64,000 nucleotides of DNA from Bacteroidales bacterium (lineage in GTDB: Bacteria; Bacteroidota; Bacteroidia; Bacteroidales; P3): contig JAFZXE010000010.1 in NCBI GenBank assembly GCA_017616895.1, positions 124,001-188,000 of the forward strand. The letters run 5' to 3'. The position numbers were made by a program, and so were the translations under genes. This document shows positions 1-7,280 of this stretch, one piece after another (within the stretch, counting starts at the first letter, position 1; the number at the start of each line of letters is the position of its first letter). The notes beneath the pieces were generated by a model. The model worked only from the letters and a program-made list of their open reading frames with translations. It had not been told where the DNA came from and did not search any database.

Positions 1-317
1 GAGCCGGGATGGCAGCAGCCCTGCCGGGTGTGATAGCGGCCGAAACGCCGCTGCCAGTCATAGGCGTGCCCATCAGCGGCAGCGTACTTGACGGTATGGA
101 CGCCACCTTCGCCATCATGCAGATGCCTCCGGGAATACCTGTGGCCACAGTCGCGATAAACGGCGCTCAAAACGCCGCGGTGCTCGCAATGCAGATTATG
201 GCAACCGGCGACAAAGCAATGCAGCAGAAAGTGTTGGAATACAAGGCTGGCCTGAAAAAGAAAATAGTGAAAGCCAACGAGGAACTCGCCAAACTGGAAT
301 ACAAATACAAAGTGTAA
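1..317 (+). CDS. purE: PurE, N5-carboxyaminoimidazole ribonucleotide mutase, C-terminal part (5' truncated by window edge)
   Basis: The reading frame is open from the window edge (codons from base 3) to TAA at 315-317, so only about the last 104 residues are present and the true start lies outside. The text [23 protein letters not shown], followed by a [24 protein letters not shown] block, is the conserved core of class I PurE, which converts N5-CAIR to CAIR in purine synthesis in the cytosol. The segment around [13 protein letters not shown] is the usual C-terminal helix of the family. The internal ATG at base 9 is not a plausible start because the family needs the upstream half. The stop codon shares one base with the ATG of the next gene, which suggests translational coupling. 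Confidence 0.93.
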   Translation, partial: AGMAAALPGVIAAETPLPVIGVPISGSVLDGMDATFAIMQMPPGIPVATVAINGAQNAAVLAMQIMATGDKAMQQKVLEYKAGLKKKIVKANEELAKLEYKYKV

Positions 318-1345
318 TGATAACCATCGGTATAACAGGCACCATCGGGGCCGGTAAGGGCACCATTGTTGACTATCTGCTCAAGGAGAAGGGCTTCCGC
401 CACTATTCGGTGCGCGCATTCCTTACGGAGGAGATAAAAAGACGCGGCCTCCCGGTTGATCGCGACAGCATGACGGCGGTCGGCAACGACCTTCGCAGTA
501 AGCACAGCCCTTCCTATATTGTGGAGCAGCTGTATGAACAAGCCAGCGCTTCGGGATGCAACTGCATCATAGAGAGTGTACGCACTCCTGGCGAGGTGGA
601 GGCTCTGCGCAACAAGCCTAACTTCTACCTCTTTGCTGTCGATGCCGACCCCAAGGTACGCTATGAAAGGGTGGTGCTGCGAGGGTCGGAGACCGACCAT
701 ATATCGTATGAGACGTTTCTCGCCAACGAACAGCGCGAGATGGACAATACCGACCCGAACAAACAAAATCTGGGCGTCTGTATCAAACAGGCGGACTTCC
801 ATTTCGACAACGGCGGCTCGATAGAAGATCTGCACCGTCAGGTGGAAGAGGTGCTGCAGAAGATAACATACCATCGTCCTTCGTGGGACGAGTATTTTAT
901 GGAGTTGGCCAACACCGCCAGCAAACGTGCCACATGTGACCGCGGTCGCAGCGGCTGTGTGATAGTGAAAGACCGCCAACTTCTAGTGACGGGATATGTC
1001 GGCTCGCCCGCTGGCTTACCACACTGCGACGAGGTGGGTCATCTGTTCCGCCAGTCGATAGACGCGGACGGCAAAATTACGAATCACTGTGTACGTACCG
1101 TTCATGCCGAGCAGAACGCAATATGCCAAGCAGCCCGCAGGGGAATCGCACTCGACGGAGCTACGCTCTACTGCCGCATGACTCCGTGCCGCACTTGCGC
1201 TATGATGATTATCAACTGTGGCATCAAACGGGTGGTGTGCGAACGCAAATACCACGCCGGAGAGGAAAGCGAGGAACTGTTCAGACAGGCCGGTGTGAAG
1301 CTGGAGTTCTTCAACGACGAAATCGAGAAATACGAGAATCAGTAA
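317..1345 (+). CDS. P-loop nucleotide kinase-like domain fused to a dCMP/cytidine deaminase domain
   Basis: This 342-residue protein has two domains. Residues 1-185 look like a P-loop nucleotide kinase of the dephospho-CoA/adenylate kinase type, with Walker A GTIGAGKGT at 8-16. Residues 186-342 are a zinc-dependent deoxycytidylate deaminase: HAE at 263-265 (His263 zinc ligand, Glu265 proton shuttle) and PCRTC at 290-294 (Cys291 and Cys294 ligands). dCMP deaminases make dUMP for thymidylate synthesis. The ATG overlaps the purE stop, so the operon context is nucleotide metabolism. Anti-phage AvcD-type dC(M/T)P deaminases also pair an N-terminal P-loop kinase-like domain with a deaminase domain. 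This copy is shorter than I recall for AvcD and has no recognisable partner RNA or toxin. The role of the kinase half is unknown. Confidence 0.87.
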   Translation: MITIGITGTIGAGKGTIVDYLLKEKGFRHYSVRAFLTEEIKRRGLPVDRDSMTAVGNDLRSKHSPSYIVEQLYEQASASGCNCIIESVRTPGEVEALRNKPNFYLFAVDADPKVRYERVVLRGSETDHISYETFLANEQREMDNTDPNKQNLGVCIKQADFHFDNGGSIEDLHRQVEEVLQKITYHRPSWDEYFMELANTASKRATCDRGRSGCVIVKDRQLLVTGYVGSPAGLPHCDEVGHLFRQSIDADGKITNHCVRTVHAEQNAICQAARRGIALDGATLYCRMTPCRTCAMMIINCGIKRVVCERKYHAGEESEELFRQAGVKLEFFNDEIEKYENQ

Positions 1346-1387
1346 TCCGTGGTTAACAATCAGTAAAAAAATAACAACAAAAATATC

Positions 1388-2251
1388 ATGAAAAAATTCT
1401 TCAAAAAATTCTGGTGGGTCATTCTTATCGCTTTACTCCTTGTTGGAGGTGGTGTGTTTTTTGCATTGAAAGGATTGCCATGGGGAAACAAGGAAGCAGC
1501 CGAAGTAGTTGACACGACGCCTGTCTCGACCGACCCTTTCGATTTGGATTTGGAAAAAGACCTCGCTTTCAACCTCGACATCATCAAGCGCTACCTGGCC
1601 GAGGACGAGTGGGCTCTCACCCGTCTGTCGGTTTATAAAGACTATCTCGACCAGCATGTGGGCGAACTGACCGAGGAACAGATGCCCATATACAACCAGC
1701 TGGTGGCAAACTACAACTTCCGCAACCGCTTGAACAACGGACAATGGAACGAGCCAATCGGAGAGTCTCTGCTGGATTTGCAGTACGACACTAACCTGTA
1801 TGAACGTTCTGAGCTGCTTGCAGAGATGGCCGACTATAAAGCCGAGAAACGTTTCAACGAGTTCTATACACAGTATCAGGCAGACCTGCCAGGCATGTAT
1901 TTCTCGGCCATAAGAGACGCCTGGAACAACACCGAGGTGGAAGAAGAACCCGAGCCCGTTGTGAGAGAGCCGCGCGAACCCCGTGAGCCGAAGGAGAAAG
2001 AGATCGTGGAGACTCCGTCGCAAAAGCTACTGAAAGCCTTGCGCAACTACTCGCCTCAAACCCCAGAGGCCACGATACGCGAGCAGGTCTATCTGAACCG
2101 CTATCCCGAATACAAAGCCGATTTGCAACGACTCTCAAAAGCTGTACAGGCTGAGCGTAACAGCAGTGCCAACCACCGCGCCGAACATTATGAGAACTGC
2201 CTGAAAGGTGCCGAGAACTTCGAGGAGTTGCTAGTGAGATACGGAATATGA
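1388..2251 (+). CDS. single-pass membrane-anchored protein of unknown function
   Basis: I do not recognise this 287-residue protein. It starts with a basic stretch (MKKFFKKFW) followed by one hydrophobic segment at about residues 10-31, with no cleavage motif, so it is probably anchored in the inner membrane with the rest in the periplasm. The soluble part is rich in Glu, Tyr and Leu and looks helical. A charged Pro/Glu/Arg linker (EEEPEPVVREPREPREPKEKE) at about 187-207 separates two helical regions. The gene lies 42 bases after the deaminase and ends before a strong bidirectional hairpin, so it may be the last gene of the purE transcript. Confidence 0.7.
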   Translation: MKKFFKKFWWVILIALLLVGGGVFFALKGLPWGNKEAAEVVDTTPVSTDPFDLDLEKDLAFNLDIIKRYLAEDEWALTRLSVYKDYLDQHVGELTEEQMPIYNQLVANYNFRNRLNNGQWNEPIGESLLDLQYDTNLYERSELLAEMADYKAEKRFNEFYTQYQADLPGMYFSAIRDAWNNTEVEEEPEPVVREPREPREPKEKEIVETPSQKLLKALRNYSPQTPEATIREQVYLNRYPEYKADLQRLSKAVQAERNSSANHRAEHYENCLKGAENFEELLVRYGI

Positions 2252-2312
2252 TTGTTTGAAAATTTGAATTTTCAACAACCAGGGTGACAGCATGCCACCC
2301 ACAAAGAAAAAT

Positions 2313-2336
2313 AAGGCTGCTCAATCGAGCAGCCTT
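2313..2336. terminator. bidirectional intrinsic terminator between convergent genes
   Basis: A perfect 10-bp stem (AAGGCTGCTC / GAGCAGCCTT) with a four-base loop lies between the membrane protein and the ferredoxin gene. On the minus strand it is followed by TTATTTTTC, so it terminates ferredoxin well. On the plus strand it is followed by ACTTCATTTT. Confidence 0.8.
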
Positions 2337-2364
2337 ACTTCATTTTAGAGTAATCAAATAGTGA

Positions 2365-2532
2365 TTAAGCCTCTACGATAGCGCCGGTCGGGCAGGCGTC
2401 AGCGCAGGTGCCGCAGCTTGCGCAGGTGTCGGGGTCGATCTTATAGATGTCGCCTTCGGAGATTGCTCCAACGGGGCATTCGTCAATGCAGGTGCCGCAA
2501 GCAGCGCAGGAATCAGTGATTTTGTAAGCCAT
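2365..2532 (-). CDS. 2[4Fe-4S] bacterial ferredoxin
   Basis: This short frame encodes 55 residues: two CxxCxxxC...CP motifs (CAACGTCIDECP from residue 9 and CASCGTCADACP from residue 37) in an internally duplicated fold, the classic clostridial-type two-cluster ferredoxin. It carries low-potential electrons in the cytosol, for example for pyruvate:ferredoxin oxidoreductase. The start ATG (2530-2532) follows directly on the leader after the -7 box at 2565-2572. A strong hairpin terminator lies 28 bases past the stop. The gene appears to be monocistronic. Confidence 0.95.
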   Translation of the reverse strand: MAYKITDSCAACGTCIDECPVGAISEGDIYKIDPDTCASCGTCADACPTGAIVEA

Positions 2533-2564
2533 TGTTTTGTTTGTTTTAGGGTTAATAACTGATG

Positions 2565-2572
2565 CAAAGGTA
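2565..2572 (-). promoter_or_regulatory. Bacteroidetes -7 box upstream of ferredoxin
   Basis: Minus-strand TACCTTTG matches the Bacteroidetes -7 consensus TAnnTTTG, 33 bases before the ferredoxin ATG. I see no clear -33 TTTG at the usual spacing. Confidence 0.5.
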
Positions 2573-2670
2573 CAAAGATTTACAATATTATTGTTTATTC
2601 TATGGTAAATAATTTTAGCGGATATCGGTTAGTGTTATTATTCAACGAATTATAGCATCATAAACGACAT

Positions 2671-2707
2671 TAAAAAAAATACTCACACCCTTGCGAGTGT
2701 GAGTATT
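2671..2707 (-). terminator. intrinsic terminator of the DUF4878 lipoprotein gene
   Basis: A perfect 11-bp stem (AATACTCACAC / GTGTGAGTATT, loop of eight) is followed on the minus strand by a run of T. It lies just after the stop at 2729. Confidence 0.82.
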
Positions 2708-2728
2708 GAATCCAATGACTGGCAGATG

Positions 2729-3118
2729 TTAGACCTTCAACAACCAGCCTTTGTCGGTTTTCTCCAGTTTGCCCTCCGACTCTCTCTCCTCGCCGCTGCC
2801 GGTGGTGATCTTCATCTTGACGGTGGCGGTCATTCCGTCTTCCGAAATTTCCTCTCCGAGGATCTCGAAGTCCTTGAGTCCGCCTGCCATTTCGTAAACC
2901 ATGCCGATGAAAGCGGCCGCCTGATGCCGCTCTTCCTCAGTACTGGTACCATCGTCGAAATATTTAACCATGCCTTCATAGTCTTTGTCAACGGCGCATT
3001 GCATAGCTTTCTCGACCACTTTGGAGGGAGAATCGCTTTTAGCCGTACCTTTACAACCTACAAATGCGAACGAGCATACCACAAGGGCAGCAACTGCTAA
3101 TGAAACGAGTTTTTTCAT
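2729..3118 (-). CDS. DUF4878-family lipoprotein
   Basis: This 129-residue protein has a lipoprotein signal peptide ending in the lipobox FVGC (Cys at residue 22), so it is probably anchored to a membrane as a lipoprotein. The mature part, with a helix ending EKAMQCAVDKDYEGMVKYF followed by beta strands ending KTDKGWLLKV, matches the DUF4878 pattern, a small NTF2-like (cystatin-like) fold of unknown function that is common in Bacteroidales. It is flanked by its own -7 box and terminator and looks monocistronic. Confidence 0.85.
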   Translation of the reverse strand: MKKLVSLAVAALVVCSFAFVGCKGTAKSDSPSKVVEKAMQCAVDKDYEGMVKYFDDGTSTEEERHQAAAFIGMVYEMAGGLKDFEILGEEISEDGMTATVKMKITTGSGEERESEGKLEKTDKGWLLKV

Positions 3119-3164
3119 TGTTGTTTGTTTTTTAGTTTGTAATAATTTGAATTGTTGGATGGTG

Positions 3165-3172
3165 CAAAGGTA
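3165..3172 (-). promoter_or_regulatory. Bacteroidetes -7 box upstream of the DUF4878 lipoprotein
   Basis: Minus-strand TACCTTTG lies 47 bases before the start codon. It is the same octamer, in the same GCAAAGGTAC context, as the ferredoxin box. No good -33 element is seen. Confidence 0.5.
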
Positions 3173-3187
3173 CGAATAATAATTCGA

Positions 3188-3853
3188 TTAACCTATCAAC
3201 TTCAGCAATTCTTTCTCGGTGACTGCGGGGAGTATTTTTTTCAGATGTTTGACAATACGCTCATGCGACTGCTCTGGCGTGCGATTCACCAGGAATGAGT
3301 CCGACCCCAGAAGCTGTTCGGGAGTGGTGAGCAACGCCCAACCCCATCCGTAAGGTCTGTCGTGACGGTCGCGAGGATAGACGAAGTCCTCGGTAACCAC
3401 ACGGCAAGCCATCTGGAGCCGTGTGACGTAGGAGTCGAAGCGGCTACGCATCTTGGGACCGTCGAATCCGCAGGCGGCCCTCAGCTCTCGTGTAATCATG
3501 CTGCCGTTAACACGGAGCACGTCGAGTATGACGCCCTCTATCGAATCTTCCAACGGCGACGGCGACAAGCTGCGACGCCAGTTGCAGAAATCACCCCACC
3601 ACTCGCGGCTGATGAAACCGGCCTTCTTGTCGAAAAACTTGCCATAGACACAGTCGCTCTCGGTGATGATGGAGCCTTTCCATTTCCAAAGCGGCCACTC
3701 CCAGCCGCCGTCTGGCAAAACGTGGTAGCGGCATTGAGACGAGACCGACTCCTCGGCCGAGAATCCGTCAATACCGCTGTAGAGCAGCGGCAGGAAGCCG
3801 ACCTGCTGGATGTAGTCCATCAGCTGCGGACACGAGTTAATCTTGCGTTTCAT
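3188..3853 (-). CDS. AlkZ-related (YcaQ-like) winged-helix protein
   Basis: This 221-residue soluble protein resembles the Bacteroidetes family called AlkZ-related protein. The family-like features are the N-terminal MKRKINSCPQLMDYIQQVGFLPL, the KFFDKKAGFISREW block and the late YGWGWA segment. It is distantly like the winged-helix fold of the crosslink glycosylase AlkZ/YcaQ. It is much shorter than AlkZ itself, so DNA glycosylase activity should not be assumed. The gene is alone on its strand and is divergent from the acyltransferase gene that starts 67 bases away. Confidence 0.72.
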   Translation of the reverse strand: MKRKINSCPQLMDYIQQVGFLPLLYSGIDGFSAEESVSSQCRYHVLPDGGWEWPLWKWKGSIITESDCVYGKFFDKKAGFISREWWGDFCNWRRSLSPSPLEDSIEGVILDVLRVNGSMITRELRAACGFDGPKMRSRFDSYVTRLQMACRVVTEDFVYPRDRHDRPYGWGWALLTTPEQLLGSDSFLVNRTPEQSHERIVKHLKKILPAVTEKELLKLIG

Positions 3854-3919
3854 GGTATATTAACGAGAAGCGGCAATCATTATTTTGAAATAAAAGAGGT
3901 AAAAGTTCGTTATCTTTAC

Positions 3920-4480
3920 ATGAAAAAATTATGCATTGCCTTAGTCAAGCTCTTCGGGTGGAAATATGACGTGCCTCATCCGCACGGTTCCCGTCCCGAA
4001 ATAGAACATGCCGTATATATCATGGCCCCCCATACCAGCGTGTGGGATTTCCTGCTGGGTGTCACCTGCCTCTGGGTGCTGAAGGTAAACTACGGCGTCT
4101 TTATCAAAAAAGAGTTTTTCAATTTCTTCACCCGCCGAGTGCTCACCCACTACGGTGGAGTGCCCATCGACCGCGGCAACCGCAAGAACCACATGGTGGA
4201 ACAGGCGGTGAAGCTATACAACGAGAACGAGCGCCAGGTGATAGTGATAACCCCCGAAGGGACGCGCAAGCCTGTGAAACGTTGGAAACGCGGTTTCTAC
4301 GAGATAGCGACGCAGGCGAATGTGCCCATCGTGCTAACCTACGGCGACTACAAGAAAAAGATTATGGGAGTGGGACCGACCTTCTACCCGACGGGCGACT
4401 TCGACGCCGATATGGTGAAGATTAAAGAATACTACAAGCAGTTCACCGCCAGACATCCGGAGAAGTACATCAAGGATTGA
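3920..4480 (+). CDS. lysophospholipid acyltransferase family protein (PlsC-like)
   Basis: This 186-residue protein carries the acyltransferase HX4D motif (H38-TSVW-D43) and the PEGTRK motif at 112-117, which binds the glycerol phosphate. Members transfer acyl groups to lysophospholipids or related acceptors at the inner membrane. I chose the ATG at 3920 because family homology begins there. The open frame that runs back to 3362 is antisense to the AlkZ-related gene. A TATCTTTA sequence ends one base before the ATG. The stop codon runs straight into an octamer repeat array. Confidence 0.88.
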   Translation: MKKLCIALVKLFGWKYDVPHPHGSRPEIEHAVYIMAPHTSVWDFLLGVTCLWVLKVNYGVFIKKEFFNFFTRRVLTHYGGVPIDRGNRKNHMVEQAVKLYNENERQVIVITPEGTRKPVKRWKRGFYEIATQANVPIVLTYGDYKKKIMGVGPTFYPTGDFDADMVKIKEYYKQFTARHPEKYIKD

Positions 4481-4481
4481 T

Positions 4482-4516
4482 GCGTTGATATGTTGATACG
4501 TTGATATGTTGATATG
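4482..4516. repeat. octamer tandem repeat, family ATGTTGAT
   Basis: Four consecutive 8-base units (GCGTTGAT, ATGTTGAT, ACGTTGAT, ATGTTGAT) begin right after the acyltransferase stop codon. The family recurs at 5723-5786 and 26861-26936, and as reverse complement at 49916-49955 and 57593-57656. Confidence 0.85.
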
Positions 4517-4554
4517 GTTAGTGTCCGCCAACCACTAACTGCCGACTACTAATC

Positions 4555-4577
4555 GCCCTGTGCGGGCACGCACCTAA
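4555..4577. repeat. dispersed GTGCGGGCACGCAC element, copy 1
   Basis: The core CCTGTGCGGGCACGCACC is identical to part of 5921-5959, which flanks the other side of manC. It contains an imperfect inverted repeat (GTGCG/CGCAC). Its function is unknown. Confidence 0.7.
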
Positions 4578-4586
4578 CTGCTAATC

Positions 4587-4663
4587 ACTTAAAACTTACA
4601 GCTTACAGCTTAAAACTTACAATTTAAAACTTACAACTTACAGCTTAAAACTTACAGCTCAAG
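4587..4663. repeat. heptamer tandem repeat, family ACTTACA/GCTTAAA
   Basis: Eleven consecutive 7-base units alternate between ACTTACA, GCTTACA, GCTTAAA, ACTTAAA and ATTTAAA. The array runs into the manC stop codon (4659-4661). A 23-base stretch recurs as reverse complement at 41966-41988, upstream of nadD. Confidence 0.88.
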
Positions 4664-5702
4664 CACTAAACTCTTTGATATGCTGTTCCTCGCTTAGGCG
4701 GCATATCAGGAGGCGGCCGTCTTTCACCGCTACAATATAGTCTTTGAGGCCTTCGACAATCACACGGTTCATGTCGGACACATGCACCACGCAACCTTCG
4801 CAGTTGTGCAGGTCGGTATTCGATCCAATCACGGCGTTGCCTTGAGCGTCACGGGTTGCGTTCTGCAGCAGCGAACCCCAGGTACCCAGGTCGCTCCATC
4901 CGAGGTCGGCGGCTATGACATGTATGTTGTCGGCCTTCTCCATCACGGCATAGTCGATACTTATCTTCTCGTAGGTGGGGAAGAGTTTTTTCAGTGTCGC
5001 CTGCTCGTCGGCGGTGTAGAGCGACGGCTCGATATTGTCCATCACACATGCAATCTGCGGTGCGAAGGTGCGGAGCGAACGCTCTATCGTGGCAACACTC
5101 CACACGAAGATGCCGGCATTCCAGTAGTAGGAGCCGTTTTCGAGATAGTATTTCGCCGTCTCCAGGTCGGGTTTCTCCCTGAAAGCAGCCACCCGCTCCA
5201 CATCACCCGTCACCTTCTCTTGCGACGACTGGATGTAGCCGTAACCCGTTTCGGGACGACTGGGCTTGATGCCTATGGTGACGATGGCGTCGTGGTTTTC
5301 GGTAAATTCGAGCGCTTCACTCAGCACCCTGCGGTATTCGTCGGTCTTCAACACAAGGGCGTCGCTCGGAGTCACGATGATGCGGGCGTCGGCGTCACGT
5401 TTGGCTATCTTGCGGCTGGCGTAGGCTATACAGGGAGCTGTGTTGCGGGCTTCCGGCTCAGCCAAGATATTGTCAGACGGAATATCGGGAAGCTGCTCAC
5501 GCACTATGGTGACATATTTCTCCGACGTCACAATCCAGATATTTTCTATAGGACAAAGCGGCAGCAACCGGTCAACGGTCATCTGCAATAGAGTGCGACC
5601 CAATCCGAGTACGTCGATAAACTGTTTGGGGTATTCAGGGACGCTCATCGGCCAGAAGCGGCTTCCGATGCCGCCTGCCATTATAACTATGTGGGTGGAC
5701 AT
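4659..5702 (-). CDS. manC: mannose-1-phosphate guanylyltransferase
   Basis: This 347-residue nucleotidyltransferase makes GDP-mannose from mannose-1-phosphate and GTP in the cytosol, feeding glycan and polysaccharide synthesis. The N-terminus MAGGIGSRFWPMS is the GTP-binding signature, followed by PKQF at about 25-28, EPEARNTAPC and FREKPD with GSYYWNAGIFVW. It has the single-domain length and lacks the C-terminal phosphomannose isomerase domain found in longer bifunctional enzymes. The stop codon lies inside a heptamer array and the start follows an octamer array, so both flanks of the gene are repeat-filled. Confidence 0.92.
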   Translation of the reverse strand: MSTHIVIMAGGIGSRFWPMSVPEYPKQFIDVLGLGRTLLQMTVDRLLPLCPIENIWIVTSEKYVTIVREQLPDIPSDNILAEPEARNTAPCIAYASRKIAKRDADARIIVTPSDALVLKTDEYRRVLSEALEFTENHDAIVTIGIKPSRPETGYGYIQSSQEKVTGDVERVAAFREKPDLETAKYYLENGSYYWNAGIFVWSVATIERSLRTFAPQIACVMDNIEPSLYTADEQATLKKLFPTYEKISIDYAVMEKADNIHVIAADLGWSDLGTWGSLLQNATRDAQGNAVIGSNTDLHNCEGCVVHVSDMNRVIVEGLKDYIVAVKDGRLLICRLSEEQHIKEFSA

Positions 5703-5722
5703 TTTTTTCGTTGATAGGTTTT

Positions 5723-5786
5723 ATGTTGATACGTTGATATGTTTATATGTTGATACGTTGATATGTTGATATGTTTAAATGTTTGA
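5723..5786. repeat. octamer tandem repeat upstream of manC
   Basis: Eight exact-phase 8-base units of the ATGTTGAT/ACGTTGAT/ATGTTTAT family begin 20 bases upstream of the manC start. Confidence 0.88.
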
Positions 5787-5880
5787 AAGGTTTTAATGTT
5801 CAAGTGCTTAAAAGGTAACTGATAACTAACTGCTGTGTGCGAATTACTGCTGATAGGTTTATACAAGAGTTTCTATTGTC

Positions 5881-5910
5881 TATTCACTATTCACAACTTC
5901 ACAATTTCAC
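5881..5910. repeat. 7/8-base tandem repeat, family TATTCAC/AATTTCAC
   Basis: Units TATTCAC, TATTCAC, AACTTCAC and AATTTCAC follow each other. The family recurs at 7244-7280 and as reverse complement at 22396-22483 and 28082-28109. Confidence 0.75.
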
Positions 5911-5920
5911 AAAATTAATT

Positions 5921-5959
5921 GCCCTGTCGGGCACGACCCCTGTGCGGGCACGCACCTAA
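5921..5959. repeat. dispersed GTGCGGGCACGCAC element, copy 2 (with a partial duplicate)
   Basis: It shares CCTGTGCGGGCACGCACC with 4555-4577 and is preceded by a related CCCTGTCGGGCACGACC. Its right end contains the TAG stop codon (minus strand) of the membrane protein at 5956. Confidence 0.7.
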
Positions 5960-6222
5960 ACTTCCTCCATCAGATTCTCGTTCACGTCGAGCGGCTGGTA
6001 TTTCTCTTTCGACTTGCATCTGGCGTCCATACGCTTTCCACACACACATCCGTTCGACTCGCCCGTATAGGGGTCGCGGCTGGCGCAATGACGTTTGAAC
6101 TCGCCTTTCTTGCGCACCAGCACCTTCACGCCTAGCCCTACCATAAGCAAAGCTAAGGCGACGAAGGCAGCTATGAGTATGACGACAAACAGACGCATAA
6201 ACAGATACAAAAAAGGCCGCAT
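5956..6222 (-). CDS. small membrane protein of unknown function, conserved-looking in Bacteroidales
   Basis: This protein of 88 residues, or 80 if it starts at 6198, has one strong hydrophobic helix (about residues 9-32) followed by a basic, Cys-containing tail (HCASR, CVCGK, ARCKSK) and an end like PLDVNENLMEEV. It resembles short proteins annotated 'membrane or secreted protein' in Bacteroidales, but I cannot give a function. The ATG at 6222 lies in the loop of the tRNA-Asn terminator hairpin, so the start at 6198 (MRLFVVILIAAF) may be the real one. A longer frame reaching 6246 would overlap the tRNA and is rejected. It may be transcribed by read-through from tRNA-Asn. Confidence 0.6.
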   Translation of the reverse strand: MRPFLYLFMRLFVVILIAAFVALALLMVGLGVKVLVRKKGEFKRHCASRDPYTGESNGCVCGKRMDARCKSKEKYQPLDVNENLMEEV

Positions 6223-6231
6223 CTCTGCGGC
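6209..6231 (-). terminator. intrinsic terminator of tRNA-Asn
   Basis: On the minus strand, GCCGCA-GAGA-TGCGGC is followed by CTTTTTTG, starting eight bases after the tRNA 3' end. This is a compact stem with a tetraloop and T-run. Confidence 0.82.
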
Positions 6232-6238
6232 TTTCTTG

Positions 6239-6312
6239 CTCCCCAAGCAGGACTTGAACCTGCGACCCCCTGATTAACAGTCAGGTGCTCTAACCAACTG
6301 AGCTATTGAGGA
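6239..6312 (-). tRNA. tRNA-Asn (anticodon GTT)
   Basis: The 74-base cloverleaf has a 7-bp acceptor stem (TCCTCAA/TTGGGGA with one T-G pair), a D arm with AGCTCAGTTGGTTAGAGC, an anticodon loop reading CTGTTAA in the stem CCTGA/TCAGG, and the T arm GGTTCAAGTCC. The CCA end is not encoded. It has its own promoter and terminator. Confidence 0.97.
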
Positions 6313-6341
6313 AGGTTGACTTGTTTCTCTCAAATCGGGTG

Positions 6342-6372
6342 CAAAAGTACGCAGTTTTCCTGATATGGCAAA
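6342..6372 (-). promoter_or_regulatory. promoter of tRNA-Asn (TTTG-N19-TACTTTTG)
   Basis: The -7 element TACTTTTG (minus strand, 6349-6342) and -33 element TTTG (6372-6369) have the Bacteroidetes spacing of 19. The sequence downstream, GCACCCG, is shared with the region upstream of tRNA-Leu. Confidence 0.72.
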
Positions 6373-6418
6373 ATTTTTTTTGCAAATTAATTCAGCACAC
6401 AGCTTTACGCACTATCAC

Positions 6419-7213
6419 TCACCCTGTTACGAGTTTCAAGCCATCAATGATATCGCTGGCGATAATGGTGGCTTGAGGCTGAGAAGAGGCTGTTATGTCG
6501 GCAGATTTGCCATGAATATACACACCGAAACAGGCGGCATCGAACAAAGGCATCCGTTGTGCCAAAAGAGCCAGCAGAATACCCGTCAGCACATCGCCGC
6601 TGCCGGCAGTTGCCATACCGGGATTGCCCGTAGTGTTTTCATATATTTCGCCGTCGGGCGAATAGACTTTGGTGTGATGACCTTTCTTCACTATCACAAT
6701 GCCGTTCTCTTTCGCCGCAGACGAAGGGTCGGCGTCGCCGAACAGCCGTTCATACTCTTTGGCGTGTGGAGTCACGATGGTGTGGTCTTTCAGCAGCGGC
6801 AGCAGGTCGTTATGTTGAGCGACGATGTTGAGTGCGTCGGCGTCGAGCACCAGCGGCCGCTCGCCCCAGTCGGCAAGGAGCGTCTTCAGGACGAGATATG
6901 TCCTCTCGGCCGTACCTATACCAGGTCCGACAGCCAATGCGTTGTATCTAGAAAGGTTGGACGGCACATTTGCAAAGAGCATCCCGTCGTAGTCAATCGA
7001 CGTCATCGCTTCGGGCACCGCGCACTGGATGACGTTCAACCCCTTCTCCGGGAGATGAACCGTCAGAAGTCCGACACCGCTTCGCATACAGGCACGAGCC
7101 GCCAACACAGCGCATCCCATCTTCCCGTAGCTACCCGCCACAAGCAAAGCATGCCCATAGTCACCCTTGTGGGTGTCGTCGCGACGAGAGTTCCAAAATC
7201 CCGGAAAATTCAA
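6419..7213 (-). CDS. nnrD: ADP-dependent NAD(P)H-hydrate dehydratase
   Basis: This 264-residue ribokinase-fold enzyme repairs hydrated NAD(P)H (NADHX/NADPHX) in the cytosol. It shows the family signature NPGMATAGSGDVLTG at 197-211 and GDYGHALLVAGS near the N-terminus. Many bacteria fuse this domain to an NnrE epimerase. Here only the dehydratase is present, with no epimerase gene beside it. The start appears to be TTG at 7213, because no ATG precedes the first conserved block and TAA lies five codons upstream. That TTG sits in a heptamer-like sequence (GAAATTTTGAATTTT). The arginine decarboxylase gene ends 67 bases upstream on the same strand. Confidence 0.88.
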   Translation of the reverse strand: MNFPGFWNSRRDDTHKGDYGHALLVAGSYGKMGCAVLAARACMRSGVGLLTVHLPEKGLNVIQCAVPEAMTSIDYDGMLFANVPSNLSRYNALAVGPGIGTAERTYLVLKTLLADWGERPLVLDADALNIVAQHNDLLPLLKDHTIVTPHAKEYERLFGDADPSSAAKENGIVIVKKGHHTKVYSPDGEIYENTTGNPGMATAGSGDVLTGILLALLAQRMPLFDAACFGVYIHGKSADITASSQPQATIIASDIIDGLKLVTG

Positions 7214-7243
7214 AATTTCAAGTAATTAGTGGTAAGTATTGTC

Positions 7244-7280
7244 AATTCACTATTCACACTTTCACATCTTCACTATTCAC
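7244..7280. repeat. 7/8-base tandem repeat, family TATTCAC, abutting a stop codon
   Basis: Units AATTCAC, TATTCAC, ACTTTCAC, ATCTTCAC and TATTCAC end exactly where the decarboxylase stop codon begins at 7281. Confidence 0.8.

Noticed and set aside
317-1345. Calling the kinase-deaminase a phage-defence gene outright
   Set aside because: No AvcI-like partner or defence neighbourhood is visible, and it overlaps purE; kept only as an alternative.
2373-2567. 64-residue minus-strand frame over the ferredoxin gene
   Set aside because: It is a shifted shadow; the frame 2365-2532 gives two perfect 4Fe-4S motifs.
3362-3919. Long upstream extension of the acyltransferase frame
   Set aside because: It is antisense to the AlkZ-related gene and shares no homology; family similarity starts at 3920.
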